From the NCBI RefSeq assembly GCF_000420145.1, contig NZ_ATUJ01000005.1:173388-237387 (forward strand): a DNA stretch of 64,000 nt. Direction: 5' to 3'. Positions 1-9,332 of this stretch are shown one piece after another. The DNA comes from Paracoccus zeaxanthinifaciens ATCC 21588 (GTDB lineage Bacteria > Pseudomonadota > Alphaproteobacteria > Rhodobacterales > Rhodobacteraceae). The stretch's first letter is position 1. Each line of letters starts with the position of its first letter. The notes beneath the pieces were generated by a model that was given only the letters and a program-made list of their open reading frames with translations, searched no databases and was not told the DNA's origin. The translations under genes and the position numbers were made by a program.

Positions 1-3000
1 GTGGTCTTCCGCGAACGCGTGGGGCTCGAGGAAACGGACGCCCCCTATGATCCCGGCCAGACGCCGGGGGACCTGGTGGCGCTGTCCTTCTCCGACAGCG
101 ACCTGGGCGCGTTCGCGGCGGGCTGGCACCGGGCGGATGGCGGGCTGCCGTCGCTGCGGCTGTGCAACCTCGTGGCGCTGCGGCACCCGGTCTCGGTCGA
201 TACCTATGTCGATCAGACGCTGTCGGGGGCCAGGGGCATCCTGATCCGCCTGATCGGCGGCGAGGCCTATTGGCCCTATGGCCTTGCATCCGTCCAGGAT
301 CTGGCGCGGCGCAAGGGGATCGCCCTGGCAATCCTGCCTGCCGACGGGCGCGACGATCCCCGGCTGGAGGAGATGTCCACCGTTCCCGCATCGGTGCTGC
401 GCGTGCTGCGCCGCCATTGCGACCAGGGCGGCGCGGTGGCAGCGCAGGCGGCGCTGGCGCAGATGGCCATCGCGGCGGGGCTGCACGCGGCACCGGTCGC
501 GGGCCGCACCGCCCTGCCGCAGATGGGGTTCCACGACCCCGATCTGGGCGTCGTTCCGGCACCGCCGCAGGGGGCCGTGCTTGTCACCTTCTATCGCAGC
601 TGGCTGGCCGCCGCCGATACCGCCGCCATCGACGCGGTGATCCGCGCGCTGCGCGACCGCGGCATCCCGGCAATCGGCGTCTTTACCCCCTCGCTCAAGT
701 CCGAGGGCTTTGCCGATTTCCTGCGCGGGGCCGACCTGCGCCCGCGCGCCATCGTCAACGCCACGGGCTTTTCCGCCGCGCCCTTCGGCGGGCTGACCTG
801 CCCCGTCTTCCAGATCGCGCTGTCCACCAATCGCCGCCGCGAATGGGCCGAGGCCGAGCGTGGGCTGTCGCCATCCGATCTTGCGATGAACGTCGTCCTG
901 CCCGAGGTGGACGGGCGCGTCTTCGCGGGCGTCGTCAGCTTCAAGTCCCCCGCACCGCGCGATCCCCTGCTGCAATATTCGCGCTTCGCCCATCGGCCCG
1001 ACCCCGCCATGGTGGACGCCGCCTGCGACCGGATCGCGGCATGGCTGCGCCTGTCGGAACGCGAGGGGCCGCGCGTGGCGATGGTTCTGTCCACCTATCC
1101 GGGGCGGGACTGGCAGATGGCCCATGCGGTGGGGCTGGATTCGCTGGCATCAGCGGATGCCGTGGCGGGGATGCTGGGGCACGCCCCCCTTGCGGCGGAT
1201 CTGGCCGAGGCCGCGATCCGCTGGCCGCTGGACGATTACCGCGCGGCGCTTGGGACGCTGCCGCAGGTGCTGCGGGACCGGCTGCGGGCCGAATGGGGCG
1301 ATGCGGCGGACGACCCCGATTGCCGCGACGACGCGTTCCACCTGCGCGCGCTGGTCCGCGACGACCTGATCCTGGCGCTGCAACCCGAGCGCAGCCACCG
1401 AAAGGGGCGCGAGGACGAATACCACGACCTGACCCGCGTGCCCCGCCACGCCTATGTCGCCTTCTACCTGTGGCTGCGGGCGCAGGCACCCGATGCGCTG
1501 ATCCACATGGGCGCTCATGGCACGCTGGAATGGCTGCCGGGCAAATCGGTCGCGCTGTCGGGCGAATGCTGGCCGCAGGCGCTGACCGGGGCGCTGCCCG
1601 TCATCTATCCCTTCATCGTCAACGACCCGGGCGAGGCCGCGCAGGCCAAGCGCCGCCTGGGCGCGGTCACGTTGGGGCACATGCCCCCGCCGATGCGTGC
1701 CGCCAGCCTGCCTGCCGGCATGACCGCGCTGGAACGCCTGCTGGACGAATATTCCACCGCCGACGGGCTGGACCCCGCCCGCCGCGACCGCCTGATCGCG
1801 GATATCCGCGACGAGGCCCGCGCATCGGGCGTGGAAACCGACTTGGGCATTCCCGCCGATGCCTCGGCCGCCGAGGCGATCACCCGGATCGACCGCTTCG
1901 TCTGCGACATCAAGGAAAGCCAGTACGGCGAGGGGCTGCATGTCTGGGGCAGCGGCCCCTGCGGCGATGCCGAGCGTCGGGGCCTTGCGACCGCGCTGGC
2001 GGGGCGCTTCGTGGCGCCCGGGCCGTCCGGCTCGCCCGCACGGGGCCGGTCCGACGTGATGCCCACGGGGCGGAACCTGTTTTCCACCGATCCGCGCGCG
2101 GTCCCGACGCCCGCCGCCCATGCGCAGGGCGTGAAACTGGCCGAGGAACTGCTGCGCCGCCACCTGCAGGACCACGGCGACTGGCCGCGCGGGCTGGTCG
2201 TCGATCTGTGGGGCAGCGCCACGATGCGCACCGCGGGCGAGGAATTCGCCATGGCCCTGCACCTCGCCGGTCTGCGCCCCGCCTGGGACGAAGGCTCGGG
2301 CCGCGTAAGCGGGGTCGAGGTCGTGCCCCTTGCGCTGCTGGGCCGCCCGCGCATCGACGTGACGCTGCGGGTCTCGGGGCTGTTCCGCGACGTGTTCCCG
2401 GTGCTGGCGCAGATGTTCCAGACCGGCATCCGCGCCTTGGCCGAACGCGACGAGGCCGCGGACCAGAACCCCTATGCCACCGATGCGCCGCGCGTCTTCG
2501 GACCCGCGCCCGGCAGCTATGGACTGGGGATGGGGACCGCGCCCGACAGCTTTACCGATGCCGCGCGCGCCGCCGCGGGCGAGGCGTGGCTGGCCGCGTC
2601 CGAATGGGCCATCGGCGCGGACGGGCAATCGCACCGCGACCGCGAGGCGCTGGACCTGCGCATGGCCGGTGCCGACAGCTTCGTCCACGCGCAGGACCTG
2701 CCGGAATCGGACCTGCTGCTGGCCGCCGACTATGCCGCGCACGAGGCCGGTTTTGCCGCCGCCGTCGCGCGGATCGGGGGCGCTGCGCCCGCGCTCTATC
2801 ACCTGGACGCGACGCAGCCCGACCGCCCCCGCGCCCGCACCCTGACCGAGGAGATCGCCCGCACCGTCCGCGCCCGCGCCGCCGATCCCGCATGGGCCGA
2901 CGCGATGACCCGCCACGGTTTCCGCGGCGCGGCCGAGATCGCGGCGACGCTGGACCACATGGCGGCCTTCGCGCATCTGGCGGGCGCGGTGCCGCCGCAT

Positions 3001-3177
3001 CTGTTCGACCTCTATCACGACGCGACGCTTGGCCGCCCCGAGATCGAGCGTTTCATGGCCGAGGCCAACCCCGCGGCCCTTCAGACGATGCGCGACCTGT
3101 TCCGCCGCCTGCACGATGCGGGCCTGTGGGTGACGCGCCGCAACTCCATCGCCGCAACCCTGGGGGCCGCCGAATGA
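1..3177 (+). CDS. cobN: Cobaltochelatase large subunit CobN (5' end cut by the window)
   Basis: This is the large subunit of the aerobic, ATP-dependent cobaltochelatase, which inserts cobalt into hydrogenobyrinate a,c-diamide together with CobS and CobT (not in the window). The frame is open from base 1. The first residues, VVFRERVGLEE followed by GQTPGDLVALSFSDSDLGAF, match the extreme N-terminus of CobN proteins, so only a few codons, including the start, should be missing. The remaining 1058 codons include the typical central part with the HMGAHGTLEWLPGK motif and end naturally. The stop overlaps the cobG start as ATGA, so translational coupling is likely. The gene heads the corrin operon seen here. 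Confidence 0.95.
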   Translation: MVFRERVGLEETDAPYDPGQTPGDLVALSFSDSDLGAFAAGWHRADGGLPSLRLCNLVALRHPVSVDTYVDQTLSGARGILIRLIGGEAYWPYGLASVQDLARRKGIALAILPADGRDDPRLEEMSTVPASVLRVLRRHCDQGGAVAAQAALAQMAIAAGLHAAPVAGRTALPQMGFHDPDLGVVPAPPQGAVLVTFYRSWLAAADTAAIDAVIRALRDRGIPAIGVFTPSLKSEGFADFLRGADLRPRAIVNATGFSAAPFGGLTCPVFQIALSTNRRREWAEAERGLSPSDLAMNVVLPEVDGRVFAGVVSFKSPAPRDPLLQYSRFAHRPDPAMVDAACDRIAAWLRLSEREGPRVAMVLSTYPGRDWQMAHAVGLDSLASADAVAGMLGHAPLAADLAEAAIRWPLDDYRAALGTLPQVLRDRLRAEWGDAADDPDCRDDAFHLRALVRDDLILALQPERSHRKGREDEYHDLTRVPRHAYVAFYLWLRAQAPDALIHMGAHGTLEWLPGKSVALSGECWPQALTGALPVIYPFIVNDPGEAAQAKRRLGAVTLGHMPPPMRAASLPAGMTALERLLDEYSTADGLDPARRDRLIADIRDEARASGVETDLGIPADASAAEAITRIDRFVCDIKESQYGEGLHVWGSGPCGDAERRGLATALAGRFVAPGPSGSPARGRSDVMPTGRNLFSTDPRAVPTPAAHAQGVKLAEELLRRHLQDHGDWPRGLVVDLWGSATMRTAGEEFAMALHLAGLRPAWDEGSGRVSGVEVVPLALLGRPRIDVTLRVSGLFRDVFPVLAQMFQTGIRALAERDEAADQNPYATDAPRVFGPAPGSYGLGMGTAPDSFTDAARAAAGEAWLAASEWAIGADGQSHRDREALDLRMAGADSFVHAQDLPESDLLLAADYAAHEAGFAAAVARIGGAAPALYHLDATQPDRPRARTLTEEIARTVRARAADPAWADAMTRHGFRGAAEIAATLDHMAAFAHLAGAVPPHLFDLYHDATLGRPEIERFMAEANPAALQTMRDLFRRLHDAGLWVTRRNSIAATLGAAE

Positions 3178-4262
3178 GCGGGATCCGGGGATGGTGTCCC
3201 GGCGCCCTGCGCCCGATGGAATCCGGCGACGGGCTGGTCGTCCGCATCCGCCCGCGCGGCGGCAGGCTGACCCGCGCGCAGGCCGAAACCATCGCCGACG
3301 CCGCCGAGGCATGGGGCAACGGCACGATCGAGCTGACGGGACGCGCGAACCTGCAGCTGCGCGGCGTCACGCAGGCCACCCACGCCCCCCTGCTGGACGC
3401 GCTGAGCCAGGCGGACCTGCTGGACCCCGACCCCGCGACCGAGCAGCTGCGCAACATCGTCGTCACGCCCTTCGCCACGCCCGCGACCGACCGGCTGGCC
3501 GCCGATGTCGCCCGCGCCCTGACAGACAGCCGCCTGCCCCTGCCCGCCAAGTTCGGCATCGCCATCGACGACGCCCAGCCTGTCCTGACCGACGCCCCCG
3601 CCGACATCCGGGTCGAGGGCGACCTGATCCGCGCCGACGGCATGCCGCTTGCCGCCCCCCTGCGCGGGCCGGACGACGTGGTCGCGATGGCCCGCTGGTT
3701 CCTGGACCAGGGCGGCGCGCCGGGCGGTCGGGGCCGCATGGCCGCGCTGATCGCCGCGGGCATCCGCCCTGCCGCCGACACTCCCGCGCGCCCCCCCGTC
3801 GCGCGCCCCGCCCCCGGCGCGACGCCTGCCGGGATGCTGGCGGGGTTCGAGTTCGGCCAGATCCCACCCGAGACGCTGCGCAGGCTGTCGCGCCTTGCCC
3901 CCCTGCGGATGACACCCTGGCGCATGATCATGGTCTGCGCGGCCCGCAGCCTGCCCCCGATGCCGGGGCTGATCCTGCGGCCCGACGACCCGCTGCTGCG
4001 CACCCATGCCTGCCCCGGCGCCCCCGCCTGCGCCTCCGCCCATGCACCCGTCCGCCAGCTGGCCCGCGACCTTGCGCCCCTGATGCCGCAGGGCGCGGTG
4101 CTGCATGTCTCGGGCTGCGCCAAGGGATGCGCCTGCCCGCGTCCCGCCGACCTGACCCTGACCGCGACGCCGCAGGGCTTCGACGTGATCCGCCACGGAC
4201 GCGCCTCGGACCCAGCCGGGCTGCGCGGGCTTCACCCCGACCAACTGACCAAGGTGCCCTGA
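3174..4262 (+). CDS. cobG: Precorrin-3B synthase CobG
   Basis: CobG converts precorrin-3A to precorrin-3B with O2, which marks the aerobic cobalamin route. The 362-residue protein has the nitrite/sulfite-reductase-like ferredoxin fold: an N-terminal half-domain with a GNGTIELTGRANLQLRG motif, and a C-terminal cysteine group (HACPGAPAC, then SGCAKGCACP, roughly residues 278-320) that would hold the 4Fe-4S cluster. The start is the ATG that overlaps the cobN stop, and the stop overlaps the cobH start by one base (TGATG). Such overlaps suggest coupled translation along the operon. The family call is secure. Confidence 0.93.
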   Translation: MSGIRGWCPGALRPMESGDGLVVRIRPRGGRLTRAQAETIADAAEAWGNGTIELTGRANLQLRGVTQATHAPLLDALSQADLLDPDPATEQLRNIVVTPFATPATDRLAADVARALTDSRLPLPAKFGIAIDDAQPVLTDAPADIRVEGDLIRADGMPLAAPLRGPDDVVAMARWFLDQGGAPGGRGRMAALIAAGIRPAADTPARPPVARPAPGATPAGMLAGFEFGQIPPETLRRLSRLAPLRMTPWRMIMVCAARSLPPMPGLILRPDDPLLRTHACPGAPACASAHAPVRQLARDLAPLMPQGAVLHVSGCAKGCACPRPADLTLTATPQGFDVIRHGRASDPAGLRGLHPDQLTKVP

Positions 4263-4891
4263 TGCCCCACCACTATGAAACCGACGGGGCCGCGATCTAT
4301 CGCCAGTCCTTCGCCACGATCCGGGCCGAGGCCGACCTGGCCCGCTTCGACGCGGACGAGGAACCGGTCGCCGTGCGGATGATCCACGCCGCGGGGCTGG
4401 TCGGGCTGGAACGCGACATCCGCTTCACCCCCGGCATGGCCGCCACGGCGCGGCAGGCGCTGGCGGATGGCGCGCCGATCCTCTGCGATGCGCGCATGGT
4501 CAGCGAGGGGATCACCCGCCCCCGCCTGCCCGCGCAGAACCCCGTCATCTGCACGCTGAACGATCCGCGCACGCCCGAACTGGCGCAGCGGATGGGCAAC
4601 ACCCGCAGCGCCGCCGCGCTGGAGCTGTGGCGCCCCCATCTGGCGGGCGCGATCGTCGCCATCGGGAACGCGCCCACCGCGCTGTTCCACCTGCTGAACA
4701 TGCTGGAAGATCCCGACTGCCCGCGCCCCGCCGCCATTATCGGCTGCCCCGTGGGCTTCGTCGGCGCGATGGAATCGAAGGACGCGCTGATGGCCGCGCC
4801 GCCCGTGCCCTCGCTGATCGTGCAGGGGCGGCTGGGCGGATCGGCCATCACCGTCGCCGCCGTCAACGCGCTGGCCAGCCGGAAGGAGTGA
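4262..4891 (+). CDS. cobH: Precorrin-8X methylmutase CobH
   Basis: CobH moves the C-11 methyl group to C-12, turning precorrin-8X into hydrogenobyrinic acid. The 209 residues match the family length. The conserved histidine proposed to act as the proton-transfer residue is visible as His42 in RMIHAAGLVGLERDI, and the C-terminal GRLGGSAITVAAVNALA motif is intact. The ATG at the cobG stop is the only sensible start. A four-base gap separates it from cobI. Confidence 0.95.
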   Translation: MPHHYETDGAAIYRQSFATIRAEADLARFDADEEPVAVRMIHAAGLVGLERDIRFTPGMAATARQALADGAPILCDARMVSEGITRPRLPAQNPVICTLNDPRTPELAQRMGNTRSAAALELWRPHLAGAIVAIGNAPTALFHLLNMLEDPDCPRPAAIIGCPVGFVGAMESKDALMAAPPVPSLIVQGRLGGSAITVAAVNALASRKE

Positions 4892-4895
4892 TCGG

Positions 4896-5648
4896 ATGGG
4901 ACGCATCATCTGCGCGGGGCTGGGGCCGGGCGATCCGGACCTGATATCCGTCCGCGCCGACCGCGCGCTGCGCGGCGCAAGGCAGGTGGCCTTCTTCCGC
5001 AAGCCGGGGCGTCAGGGGCAGGCCCGCCGCATCGTCGAGGGCATCCTGCCCGCGGGCATCCCCGAACACGCGATGGAATACCCCATCACGACCGAGATTC
5101 CCTTCGACAGCCCCGCCTATAACGACGCGCTGGCGCGGTTCTACGACGATTGGGCCGATCGGCTGGCGGCGCTGGCCGCGACCGACGATCTTGTCGTCCT
5201 GTGCGAGGGGGATCCGTTCTTCTACGGATCGTTCATGCATCTCTATGTCCGCCTTCAGGGCCGCGTCGAAACCCAGGTGATCCCAGGCATCACCGGCATG
5301 TCGGGCTGCTGGACCGCGACCGGATCGCCCATCACCTGGGGCGACGACGTGCTGACGGTGCTGGCCGGGACGCTGCCGCAGGCCGAGCTGGAACGGCGCA
5401 TGGCCATGTCGGATGCCATCGTGGTGATGAAGACGGGCCGCAACCTGCCCCGCATCCGCGCCGCGCTGCAGGCGACAGGCCGCCTGGACGACGCCTGGCT
5501 GATCGAGCGTGGCACCATGCCCGACCAGCGGCTGGCGCGGCTGCGCGACGTGGACGCGGCCGACTGCCCCTATTTCGCGATCGTCATGGTCCACGGCCAT
5601 GGGCGCCGCCCCGAGATCCGGTGCCCCGAGATCAGGTGCCCGGAATGA
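4896..5648 (+). CDS. cobI: Precorrin-2 C20-methyltransferase CobI
   Basis: CobI is a SAM-dependent methyltransferase that acts on C-20 of precorrin-2 to give precorrin-3A. The 250-residue protein has the class III tetrapyrrole methylase fold, with GLGPGDPDLIS at the N-terminus, CEGDPFFYGSF in the middle and VIPGITGMSGC as the SAM-pocket loop. The last residues form a small in-frame repeat (EIRCP twice) coded by two near-identical 15-bp units at 5611-5640. It looks like a recent tail extension outside the fold. The stop overlaps the cobJ start (ATGA). Confidence 0.94.
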   Translation: MGRIICAGLGPGDPDLISVRADRALRGARQVAFFRKPGRQGQARRIVEGILPAGIPEHAMEYPITTEIPFDSPAYNDALARFYDDWADRLAALAATDDLVVLCEGDPFFYGSFMHLYVRLQGRVETQVIPGITGMSGCWTATGSPITWGDDVLTVLAGTLPQAELERRMAMSDAIVVMKTGRNLPRIRAALQATGRLDDAWLIERGTMPDQRLARLRDVDAADCPYFAIVMVHGHGRRPEIRCPEIRCPE

Positions 5649-6376
5649 GCGGTCGGATCACTGTCGCGGGCCTGGGCCCCGGTGCGGATGCGCTGGTCAC
5701 CCCCGAGGTGACGCAGGCCCTGGCGGAGGCGACCGATGTCATCGGCTATATCCCCTATGTCGCGCGGGTGGCGCCGCGTGCGGACCTGCGGCTGCACCCG
5801 TCGGACAACCGGGTCGAGCTGGACCGCGCCCGCCACGCGCTGGACCTGGCCGAGGGCGGCGCGCGGGTGGTCATCGTGTCCTCGGGCGATCCGGGGGTCT
5901 TCGCCATGGCCGCCGCCCTGTTCGAGGCGCTGGAGGAGCGCGACACAGATCCCGACATCCGCATCCTGCCGGGGATCACGGCCATGCTGGCCGCCGCCGC
6001 CCGCGCGGGGGCGCCCCTGGGCCATGATTTCTGCGCGATCAACCTGTCGGACAACCTCAAGCCCTTCGCGCTGATCGAGAAGCGCCTGCGCCACGCCGCA
6101 ATGGGCGATTTCGCGATGGCCTTCTACAACCCGCGTTCGAAATCGCGCCCCGAGGGGTTCGCCCGCGTGCTGCAGATCCTGCGCGAGGAATGCGAACCCG
6201 AACGCCTGCTGATCTTCGCCCGCGCGGTCTCGACCCTGGACGAGGAACTGCGCATCACCACGCTGGCCCGGGCCACCCCCGAGATGGCCGACATGCGCAC
6301 GGTGGTGATCGTCGGCAATTCCGCGACGCGCCGTGTGGGGCGGTGGGTCTATGCGCCCAGATCGGCGGGGGCGTGA
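5645..6376 (+). CDS. cobJ: Precorrin-3B C17-methyltransferase CobJ
   Basis: CobJ methylates C-17 of precorrin-3B and contracts the ring to precorrin-4. The 243-residue protein begins GRITVAGLGPGADALVTPEV, carries the SSGDPGVFAMA motif and ends with the NSATRRVGRWVYAPR region usual for the family. It starts in the cobI stop. Its last 28 bases overlap, tail to tail, the end of the oppositely transcribed cobK. Confidence 0.94.
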   Translation: MSGRITVAGLGPGADALVTPEVTQALAEATDVIGYIPYVARVAPRADLRLHPSDNRVELDRARHALDLAEGGARVVIVSSGDPGVFAMAAALFEALEERDTDPDIRILPGITAMLAAAARAGAPLGHDFCAINLSDNLKPFALIEKRLRHAAMGDFAMAFYNPRSKSRPEGFARVLQILREECEPERLLIFARAVSTLDEELRITTLARATPEMADMRTVVIVGNSATRRVGRWVYAPRSAGA

Positions 6377-7080
6377 TGCAGCCAGTCCAGCACCTCTGCC
6401 GGATGGGCCGCCTGCGGGCGCGGCGGCAGGACGGGGCGGTCGATCATCACGACCTGCACGCCCAAGGCGCGCGCGGCATGCAGCTTGGCCTCGGCCCCCG
6501 CGCCACCGCTGTTCTTGGCCACCAGATGCGTCATGCCGTGGCGGCGCATCAGATCCAGGTCGCCATCGACGGTAAAGGGGCCGCGGTCGATCACCAAGTT
6601 TGCGCGGGGCAGCGGCGGGGCGGCGGGCGCATCGACCAGCCGCAGCAGCCAGCGATGCGGCAGATGCGCGAATTCCGACAGGTGCATCCGTCCGATCGCC
6701 AAGAAGACCCGCGCCGGATCGCGCGGCAGCGCCGCGGCGGCGGCGGCCATGTCGGGCACGTGCAGCCACCCCTCTCCGCGCCATGGCGGGCGGATCAGCC
6801 GGATCAGCGGCAGGTCCAGCGCATCGCAGGCCGCATGGGCATTGGCGCTGATCCGCGCGGCAAAGGGATGGGTCGCGTCGATCACATGGGTGATGCCCTC
6901 GCGGCGCAGGTAATCCGCCAGCCCCTCGGGACCGCCGAAGCCGCCGATGCGCATGGGGATGGGCATGGACAATGGCTGCGCCGTCCGGCCCGCAAGGCTG
7001 TAGATCGCATCCATACCCGCCAGCGCATCCGCCATGCGGCGGGCCTCGGTCGTGCCGCCCAGAAGAAGGATGCGCGTCAT
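6349..7080 (-). CDS. cobK: Precorrin-6A reductase CobK (inverted inside the operon)
   Basis: CobK reduces the corrin ring of precorrin-6A with NADPH to precorrin-6B. The 243 residues start TRILLLGGTTEARRMADAL, the family nucleotide-binding segment, and contain DATHPFAARISANA and VAKNSGGAGAEAKL, both CobK/CbiJ hallmarks. It is the only cob gene here on the minus strand. Its ATG shares two bases with the cobL ATG through a CATG palindrome at 7078-7081, so its promoter and ribosome site must lie inside cobL. Its 3' end overlaps cobJ by 28 bp. No repressor or terminator is visible for it. Confidence 0.94.
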   Translation of the reverse strand: MTRILLLGGTTEARRMADALAGMDAIYSLAGRTAQPLSMPIPMRIGGFGGPEGLADYLRREGITHVIDATHPFAARISANAHAACDALDLPLIRLIRPPWRGEGWLHVPDMAAAAAALPRDPARVFLAIGRMHLSEFAHLPHRWLLRLVDAPAAPPLPRANLVIDRGPFTVDGDLDLMRRHGMTHLVAKNSGGAGAEAKLHAARALGVQVVMIDRPVLPPRPQAAHPAEVLDWLHHAPADLGA

Positions 7081-8242
7081 GTCTGAACCCTGGCTGTCGA
7101 TCATCGGTCTGAACGAGGATGGCCTGCCGGGCCTTGGTGCCGCAAGCCGGAAGGCGCTGGAGGACGCGCGCATCGTCTTCGGCGGGCCGCGTCACCTGGC
7201 GCTGGCGAAGGTCGGCGCGCGGGGCCGCGAATGGCCCGTGCCCTTCGATCTGGCCCCGATCCTTGCGCTGCGGGGGGAACGGGTGGCGATGCTGACCTCG
7301 GGCGATCCGTTCTGGTTCGGCGCGGGCGGCAGCATCGCGGCGCATCTGGACCCGTCGGAATGGCGGGCCTTTCCGGTCGCGGGGGTCTTCTCGCTGGCCG
7401 CCGCGCGCATGGGCTGGCGGTTGGAACATTGCGCGACGCTTGGCCTTCATGCCGCGCCCTTCGCGCAGCTTCGCCCGCATCTGCATCGCGGCTGCCGCAT
7501 CATCGCGACCCTGCGGGACGGCAACGCGCCTGCCGCGCTGGCCGAATGGTTGCGCGACATGGGCGCGAATGCGGCGCGGCTGACGGTGCTGGAACGCCTG
7601 AGCGGCCCGCGCGAACGCGTCGGCCCGCTGCGGGATGGGCACGAGGCCCCCGTGGCCGTCGCCATCGACGGCGACGACCTGCCTGCGGGCTTCGGACTGC
7701 CCATGGCGGCGGGGCGGGCGGACGAGTTGTTCGACCATCGCGGGCAGATCACGAAATCGCCCGTCCGCGCGATGACGCTGGCGGCGCTTGCCCCCCGCCC
7801 GGGGGAGCTGCTGTGGGATATCGGCGGCGGGTCGGGGTCGATCTCGGTCGAATGGGCACTGGCGGGGGGACGCGCCATCTGCATCGAACCGCGCGAGGAT
7901 CGGCTGGACCTGATCCGCAGCAACCGCGACCGCTTCGGCGTGGCGCAGCGCATTGAGGTGGTGCAGGGCGCCGCGCCCGATGCGCTGCGCGATCTGCCCG
8001 CACCCGACGCGATCTTCGTGGGCGGGGGCGGCAGTGCGGGTCTGTTCGACGCCATCCTGCCCCTGCCCGCCCGCATCGTCGCCAATGCCGTGACGTTGGA
8101 GACCGAGTCCCTGCTGGCCACTTTGCACGCCCGCCATGGCGGAAGCCTGACCCGCATCGCCCTCAGCGAGGCCGCGCCCCTTGGCGGCATGCGCGGCTGG
8201 CAGCCCGCCCGCCCCGTCACCCAGTGGAGCCGCCCCGCATGA
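7079..8242 (+). CDS. cobL: Bifunctional precorrin-6Y C5,15-methyltransferase (decarboxylating) CobL
   Basis: CobL methylates C-5 and C-15 of precorrin-6B and decarboxylates the C-12 acetate, giving precorrin-8X. The 387-residue protein is a fusion of a CbiE-like domain (about 1-190, with GGPRHLALA and [13 protein letters not shown]) and a CbiT-like domain (about 215-387) whose SAM motif [14 protein letters not shown] begins at residue 247. The start ATG interlocks with the cobK start on the other strand, so its upstream ribosome site lies in cobK antisense sequence. It overlaps cobE at its stop (ATGA). Confidence 0.94.
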   Translation: MSEPWLSIIGLNEDGLPGLGAASRKALEDARIVFGGPRHLALAKVGARGREWPVPFDLAPILALRGERVAMLTSGDPFWFGAGGSIAAHLDPSEWRAFPVAGVFSLAAARMGWRLEHCATLGLHAAPFAQLRPHLHRGCRIIATLRDGNAPAALAEWLRDMGANAARLTVLERLSGPRERVGPLRDGHEAPVAVAIDGDDLPAGFGLPMAAGRADELFDHRGQITKSPVRAMTLAALAPRPGELLWDIGGGSGSISVEWALAGGRAICIEPREDRLDLIRSNRDRFGVAQRIEVVQGAAPDALRDLPAPDAIFVGGGGSAGLFDAILPLPARIVANAVTLETESLLATLHARHGGSLTRIALSEAAPLGGMRGWQPARPVTQWSRPA

Positions 8243-8562
8243 GGATCGCGGGCATCGGATGCAGGCCGGGCACGCCGCCCGCAGCCATCGCCACCGCGCT
8301 GACCCGCGCGGGCGGGGCCGACCTGCTGGCGGGCATCGCGGAACGCGCGCCCGAATTGCGGGCCGCCGCGCAGGCGCTGGCCCTGCCCCTGCGGCTGGTC
8401 GATGTCGCGGGCATCGCAACCCCCACGCAATCGCCCCGCATCCTGGACCTCTTCGCCACCGGATCGGTGGCCGAGGCCGCAGCCATCGCCGCAGGGGGCC
8501 GCCTTCTGGGGCCGCGCACCGCCTGCGGCCCCGTCACCATCGCCATAGCCGAGGTTCCATGA
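8239..8562 (+). CDS. cobE: Cobalamin biosynthesis protein CobE (CbiG C-terminal-like)
   Basis: This 107-residue protein begins [20 protein letters not shown] and resembles the C-terminal domain of CbiG, the family called CobE in aerobic cobalamin producers. CobE is needed for efficient synthesis, and its exact step is poorly defined. The chosen ATG overlaps the cobL stop, and a slightly longer reading from an ATG at 8224 would run into cobL without need. The stop overlaps the cobM start. Context and the GIGCR motif make the call firm, although the protein is short. Confidence 0.88.
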   Translation: MRIAGIGCRPGTPPAAIATALTRAGGADLLAGIAERAPELRAAAQALALPLRLVDVAGIATPTQSPRILDLFATGSVAEAAAIAAGGRLLGPRTACGPVTIAIAEVP

Positions 8563-9332
8563 CCGTCCACTTCATCGGCGCCGGACCGGGCGCCGCCGAC
8601 CTGCTGACCATTCGCGGGCGCGACCTGATCGCCGCCTGCCCCGTCTGCCTCTATGCCGGCAGCCTGATCCCGCCCGCGCTGCTGGATCACTGCCCCGAGG
8701 GCGCGCGGATCGTGAACACCGCCCCCCTCAGCCTCGACCAGATCATCGACGAGATCGCATCCGCCCATGCGGAGGGACATGACGTCGCGCGGCTGCATTC
8801 GGGCGATCTGTCGGTCTGGTCGGCGATGGGCGAGCAGCTGCGCCGCCTGCGGGCGCTGGACATCCCCGTGCAGGTCACGCCCGGCGTGCCCAGCTTTGCC
8901 GCTGCCGCCGCGGCGCTGCAATCCGAACTGACCCTGCCCGGCCTTGCGCAATCGGTCGTCCTGACCCGCACCCCCGGCCGCGCATCCGCCATGCCCGAGG
9001 GCGAGAGCCTGAGCGCCTTCGCCGCCACCGGCGCCACGCTGGCGATCCACCTGTCGATCCATGCGCTGGACCGCGTGGTGGCCGATCTGTCCCCCCATTA
9101 CGGGCCGGATTGCCCGGTGGCGGTCGTCTGGCGCGCAAGCTGGCCCGACCAGCGCGTCATCCGCGCGACCCTTGCCACCATCGCGCAGGCGGCGCAGGGC
9201 ATCGACCGCACCGCGCTGATCCTTGTCGGCCCCGCACTTGGCGCCGAGGGGTTCCAGGAAAGCCGCCTCTATGCCGCCGATTACGACCGCCGGTACCGCC
9301 CGACCGGCCCCAACCCCAGGTTCCCCGAATGA
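8559..9332 (+). CDS. cobM: Precorrin-4 C11-methyltransferase CobM
   Basis: CobM methylates C-11 of precorrin-4 to give precorrin-5. The 257-residue tetrapyrrole methylase opens [18 protein letters not shown] and carries [13 protein letters not shown] and [15 protein letters not shown], which are typical of CobM/CbiF. It is coupled by ATGA overlaps to cobE upstream and cobB downstream. Confidence 0.95.
   Translation: MTVHFIGAGPGAADLLTIRGRDLIAACPVCLYAGSLIPPALLDHCPEGARIVNTAPLSLDQIIDEIASAHAEGHDVARLHSGDLSVWSAMGEQLRRLRALDIPVQVTPGVPSFAAAAAALQSELTLPGLAQSVVLTRTPGRASAMPEGESLSAFAATGATLAIHLSIHALDRVVADLSPHYGPDCPVAVVWRASWPDQRVIRATLATIAQAAQGIDRTALILVGPALGAEGFQESRLYAADYDRRYRPTGPNPRFPE

Noticed and set aside
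1150..3312. Long open frame on the minus strand inside cobN and cobG (720 codons)
   Set aside because: Composition is Arg/Gly/Ala-rich with no family motifs; it mirrors the high-GC codon pattern of the real plus-strand genes.
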